From Pseudomonas sp. PDM05 (GTDB lineage: Bacteria > Pseudomonadota > Gammaproteobacteria > Pseudomonadales > Pseudomonadaceae), in the NCBI RefSeq assembly GCF_014851685.1, contig NZ_JACVAC010000019.1, positions 20,352 through 84,351 of the forward strand: a DNA stretch of 64,000 bases, read 5' to 3'. Positions 50,851 to 58,628 of the stretch are shown one piece after another (position 1 is the stretch's first letter; every line of letters begins with the position of its first letter). The translations under genes were made by a program, and so were the position numbers. The notes under the pieces are model-generated. The model had not been told where the DNA came from, did no database searches, and saw only the letters and a program-made list of their open reading frames with translations.

Positions 50851-51246
50851 ATGCACGAATCAAAGTATCAGGATCTGGGGCTGTTGTTCCTGCGGGCCAG
50901 CGGGGCGTTGTTTTTGCTGTGGGTGCATGGCCTGCCCAAGTTGCTCAACTACAGCGAGCAGTTGAAGCTGATCGAAGACCCGTTCCACCTCGGTGCGCCT
51001 ATCACCCTGGCCTTGGCGATTTTCGCCGAGGTGCTGTGCCCGTTGCTGATCATTGCCGGGGTGCTGGTGCGGCTGGCGTGCCTGCCGATTCTTGCGGTGC
51101 TGTTGATCGCGTTGCTGGTGGTGCATCCCGAGTGGACGCTGTTCGAGGCGCAGTTTGGCTGGTTGTTGCTGATCATCTTCACCACGTTGCTGATCAGCGG
51201 GCCAGGGCGCCTGGCGTTGGGCCAACGCCCGGCAGTCAACACGTAG
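50851..51246 (+). CDS. DoxX-family membrane protein
   Basis: A 131-residue protein with four membrane segments and the DoxX pattern (GLLFLRASGALFLLWVHGLPKL, then ITLALAIFAEVLCPLLIIAGVLVRLACLPI). Members are poorly understood and often accompany quinone- or thiol-linked redox proteins. ATG 50851 is used because CGGAG lies seven bases upstream. A strong hairpin follows the stop. Confidence 0.85.
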   Translation: MHESKYQDLGLLFLRASGALFLLWVHGLPKLLNYSEQLKLIEDPFHLGAPITLALAIFAEVLCPLLIIAGVLVRLACLPILAVLLIALLVVHPEWTLFEAQFGWLLLIIFTTLLISGPGRLALGQRPAVNT

Positions 51247-51253
51247 CGCATTG

Positions 51254-51287
51254 CCTGTGGCGAGGGCGCAAGCTTCCTCGCCACAGG
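51254..51287. terminator. Hairpin terminator between doxX and the aryl esterase
   Basis: CCTGTGGCGAGG and its exact complement flank a ten-base loop between convergent genes; it is REP-like in sequence. Confidence 0.7.
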
Positions 51288-51305
51288 TAGGCTGTTGACC
51301 CTGGT

Positions 51306-52124
51306 TCAGCGCTGGAGGAAGGCCAGCAGGTCTTCGTTCAACTGCTGGGCGTGGGTCGCGGCAAAGCCGTGGGGCGCGTCTTTGTAGACTTTCAGCTCGG
51401 CACCCTTGATCAGCTCGGCGGCCACTTTGCCGGTGGTTTCGAACGGCACGATCTGGTCGCCGTCACCGTGGATCACCAGGGTCGGTACGTCGATCTTGGC
51501 CATGTCCGGGCGGAAGTCGGTCTCGGAGAAGGCGGTGACGCAATCCACGGTCGACTTGAGCGACGCCATCAGCGCGATCTGCAAGGTCTGGGTCAGCACG
51601 CCGTTGGAGACCACCTGGCCCTTGTTGAGGCCATAGAACGGCGTGTTGAAATCACTGATGAATTGCGCACGGTCCTTGAGCAACTCGGCCTTGAACCCGG
51701 CAAATACATCAAGCGGCACGCCTTGGGGGTAATCCGCTTGCTGGCCGAAGATCGGCGTCACCGCGCCCAGCAGCACCAGGCCGGCCACACGGGCGCTGCC
51801 ATGGCGTGCGATGTAGCGCGACACGTCGCCGCCGCCCATGGAGAAGCCGACCAGGGTCACGTCTGTGAGGTCCAGGTGTTCGATCAACTGCGCGATGTCG
51901 TCGGCAAAGGTGTCGTAGTCATTGCCGGTCCAGGGCTGGTCCGAGCGGCCAAAGCCACGGCGGTCGAAGGCGATGGTGCGGTAGCCGCGACTGCTCAGGT
52001 ACTCCATCTGGTATTCCCACATGTCCGCATCCAGCGGCCAACCGTGGCTGAACAACACGGGCTGGCCGCTGCCCCAATCCTTGAAGTAGATCTGGGTGCC
52101 GTCTTTGGCAACGAATGTGCTCAT
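51306..52124 (-). CDS. Aryl esterase / perhydrolase (non-haem chloroperoxidase type alpha/beta hydrolase)
   Basis: A 272-residue alpha/beta hydrolase nearly identical in pattern to the P. fluorescens aryl esterase PFE. Catalytic triad: Ser in GFSMGG (residue 95 counting Met), Asp in HGDGDQIVP (~223), His in APHGFA (~252). It hydrolyses aryl and short-chain esters, and with H2O2 and a carboxylic acid forms peracids. In the oxyanion loop FSHGWPLD, Pro stands where classical PFE has Leu29 (numbered without Met); that single change is known to raise perhydrolase activity strongly. Converges on doxX. Confidence 0.93.
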   Translation of the reverse strand: MSTFVAKDGTQIYFKDWGSGQPVLFSHGWPLDADMWEYQMEYLSSRGYRTIAFDRRGFGRSDQPWTGNDYDTFADDIAQLIEHLDLTDVTLVGFSMGGGDVSRYIARHGSARVAGLVLLGAVTPIFGQQADYPQGVPLDVFAGFKAELLKDRAQFISDFNTPFYGLNKGQVVSNGVLTQTLQIALMASLKSTVDCVTAFSETDFRPDMAKIDVPTLVIHGDGDQIVPFETTGKVAAELIKGAELKVYKDAPHGFAATHAQQLNEDLLAFLQR

Positions 52125-52271
52125 GGAAAACTCCTGGGTGGGTGGGAAGAGAACTGTAGTTCACTATTGCGTGAAATCGGACAAAGGGCTTGTACGGGTG
52201 TGCTCGGTTGAACGGTTCAGCGTCTATGCTGGTCCACTGACTTCCACTGTCCGATCACACAGGTGAACGAA

Positions 52272-53339
52272 ATGGCCAAGACTTACAGCTACGCCGCGCA
52301 GAACGCCAAGGATGCCCTCAAGCCCTACACCTTCGAACGCCGCGCGCCGGGGGCGGAGGATGTGCAGATCGACATCCTCTATTGCGGCGTCTGCCACTCC
52401 GACCTGCACACCGCGCGCAACGAATGGAACAACACCCTGTACCCGTCGGTGCCGGGCCATGAAATCGTCGGCCGTGTCACGGCGGTGGGCGCAGGCGTGA
52501 AGCACTTCAAGGTCGGCGACCTCGCCGGTGTCGGTTGCATGGTCGACAGCTGCCAACACTGCGCGTCGTGCGCCGAGGGCGAAGAGCAATACTGCGAGAA
52601 CGGCTTCACCGGCACCTACAACGGCCCGGTATTTGGTGGCGAAAACACGTTTGGCGGCTACTCCGACAGCATCGTGGTCAAGGAGAAGTTTGTGCTGCGC
52701 ATCTCCCACGACGATTCCAACCTGGCGGCCGTGGCACCGCTGCTGTGCGCCGGCATTACCACCTATTCGCCGCTGCACCACTGGAAGGTCGGCCCCGGCA
52801 AGAAGGTCGGCGTGGTCGGCCTCGGCGGCCTGGGCCACATGGCGGTAAAGATCGCCCACGCCATGGGCGCCCACGTGACCTTGTTCACCACCTCGCCAAA
52901 CAAACGCGAAGACGGCCTGCGCCTGGGCGCCGACCAGGTGGTGGTGTCAAAGAACGCGGACGAGATGGCCAAGGTCGCCAACAGCCTGGACTTCATCCTC
53001 AACACCGTCGCCGCGCCCCACGACCTCGATGCCTTCCTCAACCTGCTCAAGCGTGACGGCACCATGACCCTGGTCGGCGCGCCGGACAGCCCGCACCCGT
53101 CGCCGTCGGTGTTCAACCTGATCTTCAAGCGCCGCAGCCTGGCGGGCTCGTTGATCGGCGGGATCCAAGAGACCCAGGACATGCTGGATTTCTGTGCCAG
53201 GCATGGGATTGTCTCGGATGTGGAGATGATCGACATCCAGGGCATCAATGAGGCGTATGAACGGATGCTCAAGGGCGATGTGAAATACCGCTTTGTGATC
53301 GATATGGACAGCCTGAAAAAAGAGCGCAACGCTGCCTAG
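52272..53339 (+). CDS. Zinc-dependent NADP alcohol dehydrogenase (YahK/cinnamyl type)
   Basis: A 355-residue zinc alcohol dehydrogenase. Catalytic zinc: Cys in CGVCHSD (~41) and His-Glu in GHEIVGR (~63). Structural zinc: the four cysteines of CMVDSCQHCASCAEGEEQYC (~93-112). Cofactor site: VGLGGLGHMAVKIAHAMG (~184-201). The family (YahK, cinnamyl alcohol dehydrogenases) reduces aldehydes with NADPH. ATG 52272 is chosen because AGGTGA lies just upstream; a GTG nine bases earlier is possible. It is a single gene followed by a nested REP hairpin. Confidence 0.92.
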   Translation: MAKTYSYAAQNAKDALKPYTFERRAPGAEDVQIDILYCGVCHSDLHTARNEWNNTLYPSVPGHEIVGRVTAVGAGVKHFKVGDLAGVGCMVDSCQHCASCAEGEEQYCENGFTGTYNGPVFGGENTFGGYSDSIVVKEKFVLRISHDDSNLAAVAPLLCAGITTYSPLHHWKVGPGKKVGVVGLGGLGHMAVKIAHAMGAHVTLFTTSPNKREDGLRLGADQVVVSKNADEMAKVANSLDFILNTVAAPHDLDAFLNLLKRDGTMTLVGAPDSPHPSPSVFNLIFKRRSLAGSLIGGIQETQDMLDFCARHGIVSDVEMIDIQGINEAYERMLKGDVKYRFVIDMDSLKKERNAA

Positions 53340-53357
53340 TAACACCGTAAGTCCCAG

Positions 53358-53477
53358 GTGGAAGCGGGCTTAATGTGGGAGCGGGCTTGCTCGCGAAGAC
53401 GGTGTATCAGACACAGATATGTTGACTGATCCACCGCATTCGCGAGCAAGCCCGCTCCCACACAAGCCCGCTTCCAC
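53358..53477. repeat. Nested REP pair (family A)
   Basis: An outer pair GTGGAAGCGGGCTT / AAGCCCGCTTCCAC encloses a complete REP pair (53375-53463), so two REP hairpins of slightly different sequence are nested. It follows the alcohol dehydrogenase gene. Confidence 0.87.
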
Positions 53478-53498
53478 ATGTTTGCTCAGCGCTGTTGC

Positions 53499-53700
53499 TT
53501 AGACCGACAGGTGCTCATACAGAATCGTCGCACCCACCAGCATCAACACCACCCCGCCAACCATCTGCGCACGCTTGCCCACCACGGTGCCCAGCTTTCG
53601 CCCCAGCGCGTGGCGGCATGGCCGATGGCCCAGCCGACCATCGGTGTGATGGCTTCAATCACGCCAAAGATCAGGCCGGCGCGAAGGCGTCGGTGGACAC
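53499..53700 (-). pseudogene. mntP: mntP (manganese efflux pump) relic
   Basis: On the minus strand, three pieces of MntP appear in order but in different frames. GTG 53700 gives VSTDAFA (the conserved start of MntP, with a good GGAG site before it). Next comes GLIFGVIEAITPMVGWAIGHAAT, then GRKLGTVVGKRAQMVGG up to ILYEHLSV and a stop at 53499. Only about a third of the ~188 residues remain; internal deletions remove the conserved segments between, with at least two frame changes. The gene cannot make a working pump. An intact copy may exist elsewhere. Confidence 0.8.
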
Positions 53701-53762
53701 GGTTACTCCTCAACGAGGGGGGCGATCATAGGCAGGCAAAGATGAATATTTCGTCAACAGGC

Positions 53763-54074
53763 TCAAGGCCGTTGCGGCTTGACCGAGTTGCCGAAGGTAT
53801 TGCCCATGCGCACGCCCGTGGCGGCCGGGGTGGCCAGACCCACCGCGTTCGGCGGGCGTTTTTCGATCGGGATCTGTTGCGCCTCGCGGTTTTTCTTCGC
53901 CGCCTTGGTCGCGTCTGTGTCACCGCCCATCTGTTGGCTCAGGCAGCCATAGTCGGGTGCCTTGTAACCATCCACCGACACCTCGGTGCAGGTGCGTGCC
54001 GCGTTGTCGGCATGGGCGAGCAGGGGCAGGGCGGCGCACAGCAGCAGGCTGGCGAGGGTCGGGACTAGCTTCAT
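53763..54074 (-). CDS. Small secreted protein of unknown function
   Basis: A 103-residue protein with a clear signal peptide (residues ~1-22, cut after AHA) and GGAGG before ATG 54074. The mature part has two cysteines (CTEVSVDGYKAPDYGCLSQQM) that could form a disulfide, then a polar, proline-rich C-terminus. No known domain is recognised. It is divergent from vreA, across 126 bp, so it might belong to the Vre regulon, but this is only a positional guess. Confidence 0.72.
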   Translation of the reverse strand: MKLVPTLASLLLCAALPLLAHADNAARTCTEVSVDGYKAPDYGCLSQQMGGDTDATKAAKKNREAQQIPIEKRPPNAVGLATPAATGVRMGNTFGNSVKPQRP

Positions 54075-54200
54075 CGGGGCCTCCTGGCAGGCCCGAGGGG
54101 TGGGCCGGTTAGGTTTGAAAGTGTAATGCAGCGGGCTTGTCGTCACCGTGATGTTTTTTTTGCTATCACCGTAACATCAGGTTCATAAACTGGCCTCAGG

Positions 54201-54917
54201 ATGACGGTTTTCGAGGACACGTCGGCCGTGCAGCGATGCAGAGCGGGAGGTGAACAGGGGGGCTGGAGGCGCGCCGTTTGCGCCTGGGTCCTGCTGTTGC
54301 TGCTGACGGGGGCGGCGTCCGCACAGGCAGAGCCAGGGTTGCTGCTGGACCTGCCGCCCCAAGACTTGGAACACGCCCTGCAAGCCTACAGCCGCGCTAC
54401 CGGCATGGCGGTGCTGGTTGATCGCGAACTCACCCGGGGTCGGCGTTCCATCGGCGTGCATGGGCGCTTCACGGCGCAGGAGGCACTGGCGATGTTGCTC
54501 ACCGGGAGTGGCCTGATGGCGCGTTATGCGCGCAGTGACGCGTTCACCTTGCAGGTGCCCGAGGTCAGTCACACCCGCGAGCGGCGGAATGCAGCGCGGA
54601 TCAACAACAGTTATGCCACCGCCTTGCAGCAAGCCATCGAGGCCAGCCTGTGCCGTTCGCCGCTGACCCGGCCTGGCAGTTTCCGGGCGTTGGTCCAGGT
54701 GTGGGTCAACCCGAACGGGGTGATCCAATACAGCCGGCTGGTCAGCTCCACCGGCGACGCACAACGCGATGAAGCACTGGTGCGCAGCCTGGGCGCGGCG
54801 CGGGTCGAACGCCCGGCGCCCAGCTCGCTGCGCCAGCCGGTGACTTTACTTTTGATGCCCGACACAACAGGAACACGCATGGAATGCACAGCAGCGAAGG
54901 GAGCCTCGGGCGGATGA
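54201..54917 (+). CDS. vreA: Receptor-like signalling protein VreA (STN domain plus TonB-C-like domain)
   Basis: A 238-residue envelope protein. After an N-terminal hydrophobic segment (~25-42) comes a secretin/TonB short N-terminal domain (~48-110, LDLPPQDLEHALQAYSRATGMAVLVD), the signalling domain of cell-surface-signalling receptors. There is no beta-barrel; instead the C-terminus (~130-230) resembles the TonB C-terminal domain (FRALVQVWVNPNGVIQYSRLVSSTG). This architecture and the order vreA-vreI-vreR-hxc match the PUMA3 system of P. aeruginosa (PA0674-0676). Its stop overlaps the sigma-factor start (ATGA). Confidence 0.85.
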   Translation: MTVFEDTSAVQRCRAGGEQGGWRRAVCAWVLLLLLTGAASAQAEPGLLLDLPPQDLEHALQAYSRATGMAVLVDRELTRGRRSIGVHGRFTAQEALAMLLTGSGLMARYARSDAFTLQVPEVSHTRERRNAARINNSYATALQQAIEASLCRSPLTRPGSFRALVQVWVNPNGVIQYSRLVSSTGDAQRDEALVRSLGAARVERPAPSSLRQPVTLLLMPDTTGTRMECTAAKGASGG

Positions 54918-55459
54918 AAAATACCGGGCACAGTACGATGGTCAGCTTGTTCCTGGCGTCCTATGAGGACTTCAAGGTGCGTTTGCGCAAGCGCCTGGGT
55001 TCGGAGGACCTGGCCAACGACGTGCTGCACGAAACCTACCTGCGGGTCGACCGCATGGACATGCCGCCGAACCTTGCACAACCCAACGCCTACCTGTACC
55101 GCATGGCCCTGAACATCGCCGCCGACCGCCGCCAGGCCGACGCCCGGCTGCTCACCGGCAGCGAGGTCGAAGAGTTGCTGCAAACCGCCGACGAAGCCCA
55201 GGACCCGTCGCGGGTGGTGGGGGGCCAGCGTGAGATCCAGTCCCTGGTCAAGGCGCTCTACGAACTGCCGGCCCGCCGGCGCAAAATCCTGATCGCCGCC
55301 CGCCTGGAAGAAGCGCCGCACCTGGAAATTTCCCAGCGTTTCGGCATCTCCACGCGCATGGTCGAGAAGGAAATCAAGGCCGCCCTTGGCCATTGCGCCA
55401 AGCGTCTGGAAAGAAAAGTGATTCAGCGGTTCGGTCCCGGGGCCGGAAAACCGTCTTAG
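54914..55459 (+). CDS. vreI: ECF sigma factor VreI
   Basis: A 181-residue extracytoplasmic-function sigma factor of the FecI type: region 2 (FKVRLRKRLGSEDLANDVLHETYLRVDR, then QPNAYLYRMALNIAADRRQADAR) and region 4 (LPARRRKILIAARLEEAPHLEISQRFGISTRMVEKEIKAAL). ATG 54914 overlaps the vreA stop and has GGGAG ten bases upstream; an in-frame ATG at 54884 is the alternative. In P. aeruginosa the homologue drives hxc and other secretion and virulence genes under phosphate limitation. The same targets are likely here but not shown. Confidence 0.88.
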   Translation: MKNTGHSTMVSLFLASYEDFKVRLRKRLGSEDLANDVLHETYLRVDRMDMPPNLAQPNAYLYRMALNIAADRRQADARLLTGSEVEELLQTADEAQDPSRVVGGQREIQSLVKALYELPARRRKILIAARLEEAPHLEISQRFGISTRMVEKEIKAALGHCAKRLERKVIQRFGPGAGKPS

Positions 55460-55496
55460 TGTCGAGTCCCTGATAAAACCGTGAGTATGTGCGCGC

Positions 55497-56423
55497 TTGA
55501 ACATTTTTAGCCTCTCCACCGCCCGGGAAACATCCGCCAGCCCCCTGCATGACGAAGCCCGCGACTGGCTGCTCCTGCTGACCTCGGGCCGCGCCACCGT
55601 GGCCGATGCCAAGGCCTTGCAGGCCTGGCGCGAGCAGAGCCCGGAACATGCCCAGGCGTTCGAGCAGGCCAAAGTGCTGTGGCAGCAACTCGCCCCGGCC
55701 CTTGAGCAGGCGACGCAGCCGCGTCGCTTCGGCCGCCGTGCATTCCTCGGTGGCGCGATTGCCGCTTCGGCCGCCGTGGTGATGGTGCGGGTGGGGACGC
55801 CGGGCGGCTTTGCCGGGCTCACGGCGGACTATCGCACCGAAGTCGGCGAGCAGCGCCAAGTGCTGTTGAGCGACGGCGTGAGCCTGGAGCTCAATACGCA
55901 GACACGCATCAGCCGGATCGGGCCGGGCATTGAATTGCTCGAAGGCGAAGTCGAAGTGGTCGCCCACCTGGCGCAGCCGCTCAAGGTCCAGGCCGGCGCC
56001 GGTTGGGTGAGTGCGGCCCAGGCGCGGTTCAATGTGCGCAACACTGACCAGACGGTGTGCGTCACCTGCATCGAAGGCTCGCTGTCGGTGGACGTGGGCG
56101 GCAACAGCGTCAGCCTGGGCAGCGGCCGGCAATTGACCTATGGCGCAGGGGGGATCGGTGCTGTGGTGGCGGTGGATACCCAGGCTGTGGTGGCTTGGCG
56201 CGAGCAGGTGCTGGTGTTCAACAACGCCACGCTGGCCACGGTGGTGGACGAGATCAACCGCTACCGGCCGGGCATGCTGGTGCTGCTCAACAAGCAGCTG
56301 GGCCAGCGTCGCGTGCAGGCCCGCTTCAGCTTGCAGCAACTGGCCGGGGTGGCCTTGTTGATTCGCGATGCGTACGGCGCCAAGTGCACGGAACTGCCGG
56401 GTGGCGTGGTGTTGTTGAGCTGA
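55497..56423 (+). CDS. vreR: FecR-type anti-sigma factor VreR
   Basis: A 308-residue membrane regulator: N-terminal cytoplasmic domain that binds the sigma factor (HDEARDWLLLLTSG...LQAWREQSPEHAQAFEQ, ~18-60), a membrane segment (~84-100) preceded by RRAFLGG, which resembles a twin-arginine signal, then the periplasmic FecR domain (~115-210) and a C-terminal STN-like part (~230-300). No ATG or GTG is available in frame; the TTG at 55497 is the only start, with a weak ribosome site, so its level may be kept low relative to VreI. Confidence 0.85.
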   Translation: MNIFSLSTARETSASPLHDEARDWLLLLTSGRATVADAKALQAWREQSPEHAQAFEQAKVLWQQLAPALEQATQPRRFGRRAFLGGAIAASAAVVMVRVGTPGGFAGLTADYRTEVGEQRQVLLSDGVSLELNTQTRISRIGPGIELLEGEVEVVAHLAQPLKVQAGAGWVSAAQARFNVRNTDQTVCVTCIEGSLSVDVGGNSVSLGSGRQLTYGAGGIGAVVAVDTQAVVAWREQVLVFNNATLATVVDEINRYRPGMLVLLNKQLGQRRVQARFSLQQLAGVALLIRDAYGAKCTELPGGVVLLS

Positions 56424-56429
56424 GCCGCC

Positions 56430-57032
56430 TTACTTCAGCGGCCCCACCACCTGCCGATAGCGCTCAACCCCCTGGGGCGTCTGGCGTACCAGGCTGATCT
56501 CCAGCCCCAATGGGTCGTCCCGCCGATTGCCGCTCAACTGCCGCCAGCCCTTGTCCTGCTCCCACACCCGTACCTGCAAGTCACTGACGCCCGCCAGCAC
56601 CCTCACCCCATCCGTTGCCGCCGGCAGCGGGAAGCGATCCCGTGCGGGTGCGGCGGCGCGGTACAGCGCGTCACCCTTGAGCCACCAGCGCACGCGTTGC
56701 AGGCCGTCCCCCAGCGCCGGTGCGCTGCGGATCACCTCCAGACGAAAGCCCTTGCTGTCGGAGCTGCGCACAGTCACCGCGGCCAGCCCCTCGGCTTTTG
56801 GCGCCTCGGGCGCGGTCAGTTCGACGCTGGCGCGCAGGCTGAGGTCGCGTTGCATCTGGTTCAGCGCCCGCAGCAGCGCCTCGGTCTGTTCAGTGCTGGC
56901 CTGCAAGTGCTGGTCGGCACGGGTGACGCTGTCGAGCCCGCGCCAGGCGATCACACTGACCAGCGCCATCAGCATGATCGCCACCATCACTTCGATCAGG
57001 GTGAAGCCCCGTTGCGCTGCATGAACCGACAA
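56430..57032 (-). CDS. hxcW: Type II secretion minor pseudopilin HxcW (GspJ)
   Basis: A 200-residue minor pseudopilin: prepilin cleavage and hydrophobic helix G-FTLIEVMVAIMLMALVSVIAW, then the GspJ-type globular domain (WRGLDSVTRADQHL...LRALNQMQRDLSLR). The start is unclear. The TTG at 57032 gives a short normal leader (MSVHAAQRG). An ATG at 57155 overlapping the hxcU stop would give a 49-residue leader that reads through a REP element. The ancestral start was probably that ATG, before the REP arrived. Last gene of the short minus unit hxcU-hxcW; converges on vreR. Confidence 0.82.
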   Translation of the reverse strand: MSVHAAQRGFTLIEVMVAIMLMALVSVIAWRGLDSVTRADQHLQASTEQTEALLRALNQMQRDLSLRASVELTAPEAPKAEGLAAVTVRSSDSKGFRLEVIRSAPALGDGLQRVRWWLKGDALYRAAAPARDRFPLPAATDGVRVLAGVSDLQVRVWEQDKGWRQLSGNRRDDPLGLEISLVRQTPQGVERYRQVVGPLK

Positions 57033-57041
57033 ATTGCCTTT

Positions 57042-57143
57042 GTAGTGAGCGGGCTTGCCCCGCGCTGCGGCGTCTGGGGAATACCGCGGTGCCTGGGTTT
57101 GGAGCGGCTTCGCCACCCAGCGCGAGGCAAGCCCGCTCACTAC
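57042..57143. repeat. REP pair (family B) between hxcU and the pseudopilin motif of hxcW
   Basis: Inverted GTAGTGAGCGGGCTTGCC units separate the ATG overlapping the hxcU stop (57155) from the hxcW prepilin site. The hxcW frame is open through the whole element. Confidence 0.87.
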
Positions 57144-57151
57144 AGGATTAT

Positions 57152-57604
57152 TCATGGCTGGCTCACCACGCGCAGCAGGCCGGCGGGGTCGCGTTGCAGG
57201 CTGAGGCTGTGTTGCCCGTCCGACAGCACTACGCGCAGGGGTGGGTTGATCCATTCGGCGTTGAGTACCAGGGTTTGTCGCGGCTCGATGTTGATCTGCA
57301 TCGGTGTGCTGTCCCACAGGCGCGGGCGCAATGAGCTGTCGCCCTGGAACGCGTCCACGCCCGCGCCATCATCGCTGCGCCGGTTGAAGCGATAACCCTT
57401 GGCATCCGCGCGCCAGGTGATCGGCCGCCCGTCGGCGCGGGCTTCGGCCTGGGCGATTTGCAGCAGTTGGCTGAGGCGCTCGGCGTCTTTGCGCAGCCGC
57501 TGCAGCGGGTCGGGCTTGATGGTCAGGCTGATGGCGGCGCTGGCGATGCCGATGATCACCAGCACCACCATCAGTTCGATCAGGGTGAAGCCTTGCTGTT
57601 TCAT
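57152..57604 (-). CDS. hxcU: Type II secretion minor pseudopilin HxcU (GspH)
   Basis: A 150-residue pseudopilin with leader MKQQG and the canonical FTLIELMVVLVIIGIASAAISL helix; cleavage is expected after Gly5. The remainder suits GspH (RLRKDAERLSQLLQIAQAEARADGRPITWRA). First gene of a minus-strand unit and divergent from hxcP. Same position as PA0678 relative to vre and hxcP. Confidence 0.88.
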   Translation of the reverse strand: MKQQGFTLIELMVVLVIIGIASAAISLTIKPDPLQRLRKDAERLSQLLQIAQAEARADGRPITWRADAKGYRFNRRSDDGAGVDAFQGDSSLRPRLWDSTPMQINIEPRQTLVLNAEWINPPLRVVLSDGQHSLSLQRDPAGLLRVVSQP

Positions 57605-57695
57605 CGGTCGGCACCTGGAGAACTGGCGAGGTTGTGAAATAAAAACGTGCGAATTGGCCTGTAGGCTGAGGCCACGGACAAACAGGAGGTCCCCC

Positions 57696-58127
57696 ATGGC
57701 ATTTACCCTTCGTGTTTCACCCGCCCATGGCGTGCAGGCCCTGGGCGTGTTGGCGGCGTTGGCTGGCGTCGCCATCTGGGCGCCGCTGCTGCTCACATCC
57801 GCCGAATCCAGCACGCCACCGGCCACACCCCAGGCGCTGGCCGCACGCAGCGATAATCCGGCGTTGCAGTGGTTTTCCAATGTGGCGACGACGCCCCAGG
57901 TCAAAGTCACCGGCGTGCTTGCCGGAGCCCGTGGTGCGGTGGCGATCCTCAGCCTCAACGACGGCCCGCCGCGCAGCTTTTTACTGGGTGAACGCCTCAG
58001 CCCCGGCGTGCGGTTGACGGCCATCGAGGGCGATGCCGTGGAGATCGAACGTGCGGGCGAGAAGGTTCGCGTCCACCTCGAAAAGCTGCCGGACGGCCCC
58101 GCGTTGCCGCGCCTCACTCGGCCATGA
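57696..58127 (+). CDS. hxcP: Type II secretion inner-membrane protein HxcP (GspC-like)
   Basis: A 143-residue single-span inner-membrane protein: hydrophobic segment ~14-34, then an HR-type domain (QVKVTGVLAGARGAVAILSLNDGPPRSFLLGERLSPGVRLTAIEGDAVEIERAG, ~67-125). This is the GspC homology region that links the inner-membrane platform to the secretin. The PDZ domain of longer GspC proteins is absent. AGGAGG precedes the ATG. The 3' end overlaps hxcV on the other strand by 14 bp. Confidence 0.83.
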   Translation: MAFTLRVSPAHGVQALGVLAALAGVAIWAPLLLTSAESSTPPATPQALAARSDNPALQWFSNVATTPQVKVTGVLAGARGAVAILSLNDGPPRSFLLGERLSPGVRLTAIEGDAVEIERAGEKVRVHLEKLPDGPALPRLTRP

Positions 58128-58479
58128 CCTGCGTCTGCAACCACGCCAGCGGCGGTGCTTCGCGGCTGGCATCGAGCACTCGTACCGCGACCTGAAACAG
58201 TCGGCCATCGGCATTGATGGTTTGCTCGCAGCGCAGCTTCAGGCGGCCCTGATCGCACTCGAACGTCTTCTTGCCGCTGCGCAGCCCGCCTTCCAGGCGC
58301 AGCTCCGCCAGGCGACTCTGCGCCGCCAGCAACGCCATGGACTTGTCGCGCAGCAGGCCGTTGCTCTGGGTCATCAAGCCGGCCACGCGCACGGCGGCAG
58401 CCATGGCCACGGCAATGATCGCCAGCGCCACCAGCACTTCAATCAGGGTAAAACCGCTCTCGTTGCGACGGCCGTGCAT
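58114..58479 (-). CDS. hxcV: Type II secretion minor pseudopilin HxcV (GspI)
   Basis: A 121-residue pseudopilin: leader MHGRRNESG, then FTLIEVLVALAIIAVAMAAAVRV and a GspI-type domain (DKSMALLAAQSRLAELRLEG). Lone minus-strand gene between hxcP and hxcT, convergent with hxcP and divergent from hxcT; this strand arrangement matches P. aeruginosa. Confidence 0.87.
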   Translation of the reverse strand: MHGRRNESGFTLIEVLVALAIIAVAMAAAVRVAGLMTQSNGLLRDKSMALLAAQSRLAELRLEGGLRSGKKTFECDQGRLKLRCEQTINADGRLFQVAVRVLDASREAPPLAWLQTQVMAE

Positions 58480-58628
58480 GGCGCTCTCAAACCGGGGAAA
58501 CAGGCCCGCAGACTAACGCCGCGAGTTGACCGATTGGCGACCGAAACTCCCGAGGATTTTCAATACGACTGACATGTGTTCTTGCAACACTGCGGCCTCG
58601 AAATGCACTCAAGCCAAGGAATGTCGAG

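Noticed and set aside
54120..54200. Repeated GTCACCGTGATG/ATCACCGTAACATC before vreA as a PhoB box
   Set aside because: The spacing and sequence do not fit the CTGTCAT-N4-CTGTCAT pattern well enough, although phosphate control would be expected.
55487..55489. ATG at 55487 as the start of vreR
   Set aside because: It is out of frame with the anti-sigma coding sequence, as is the GTG at 55489, which meets a stop after two codons.
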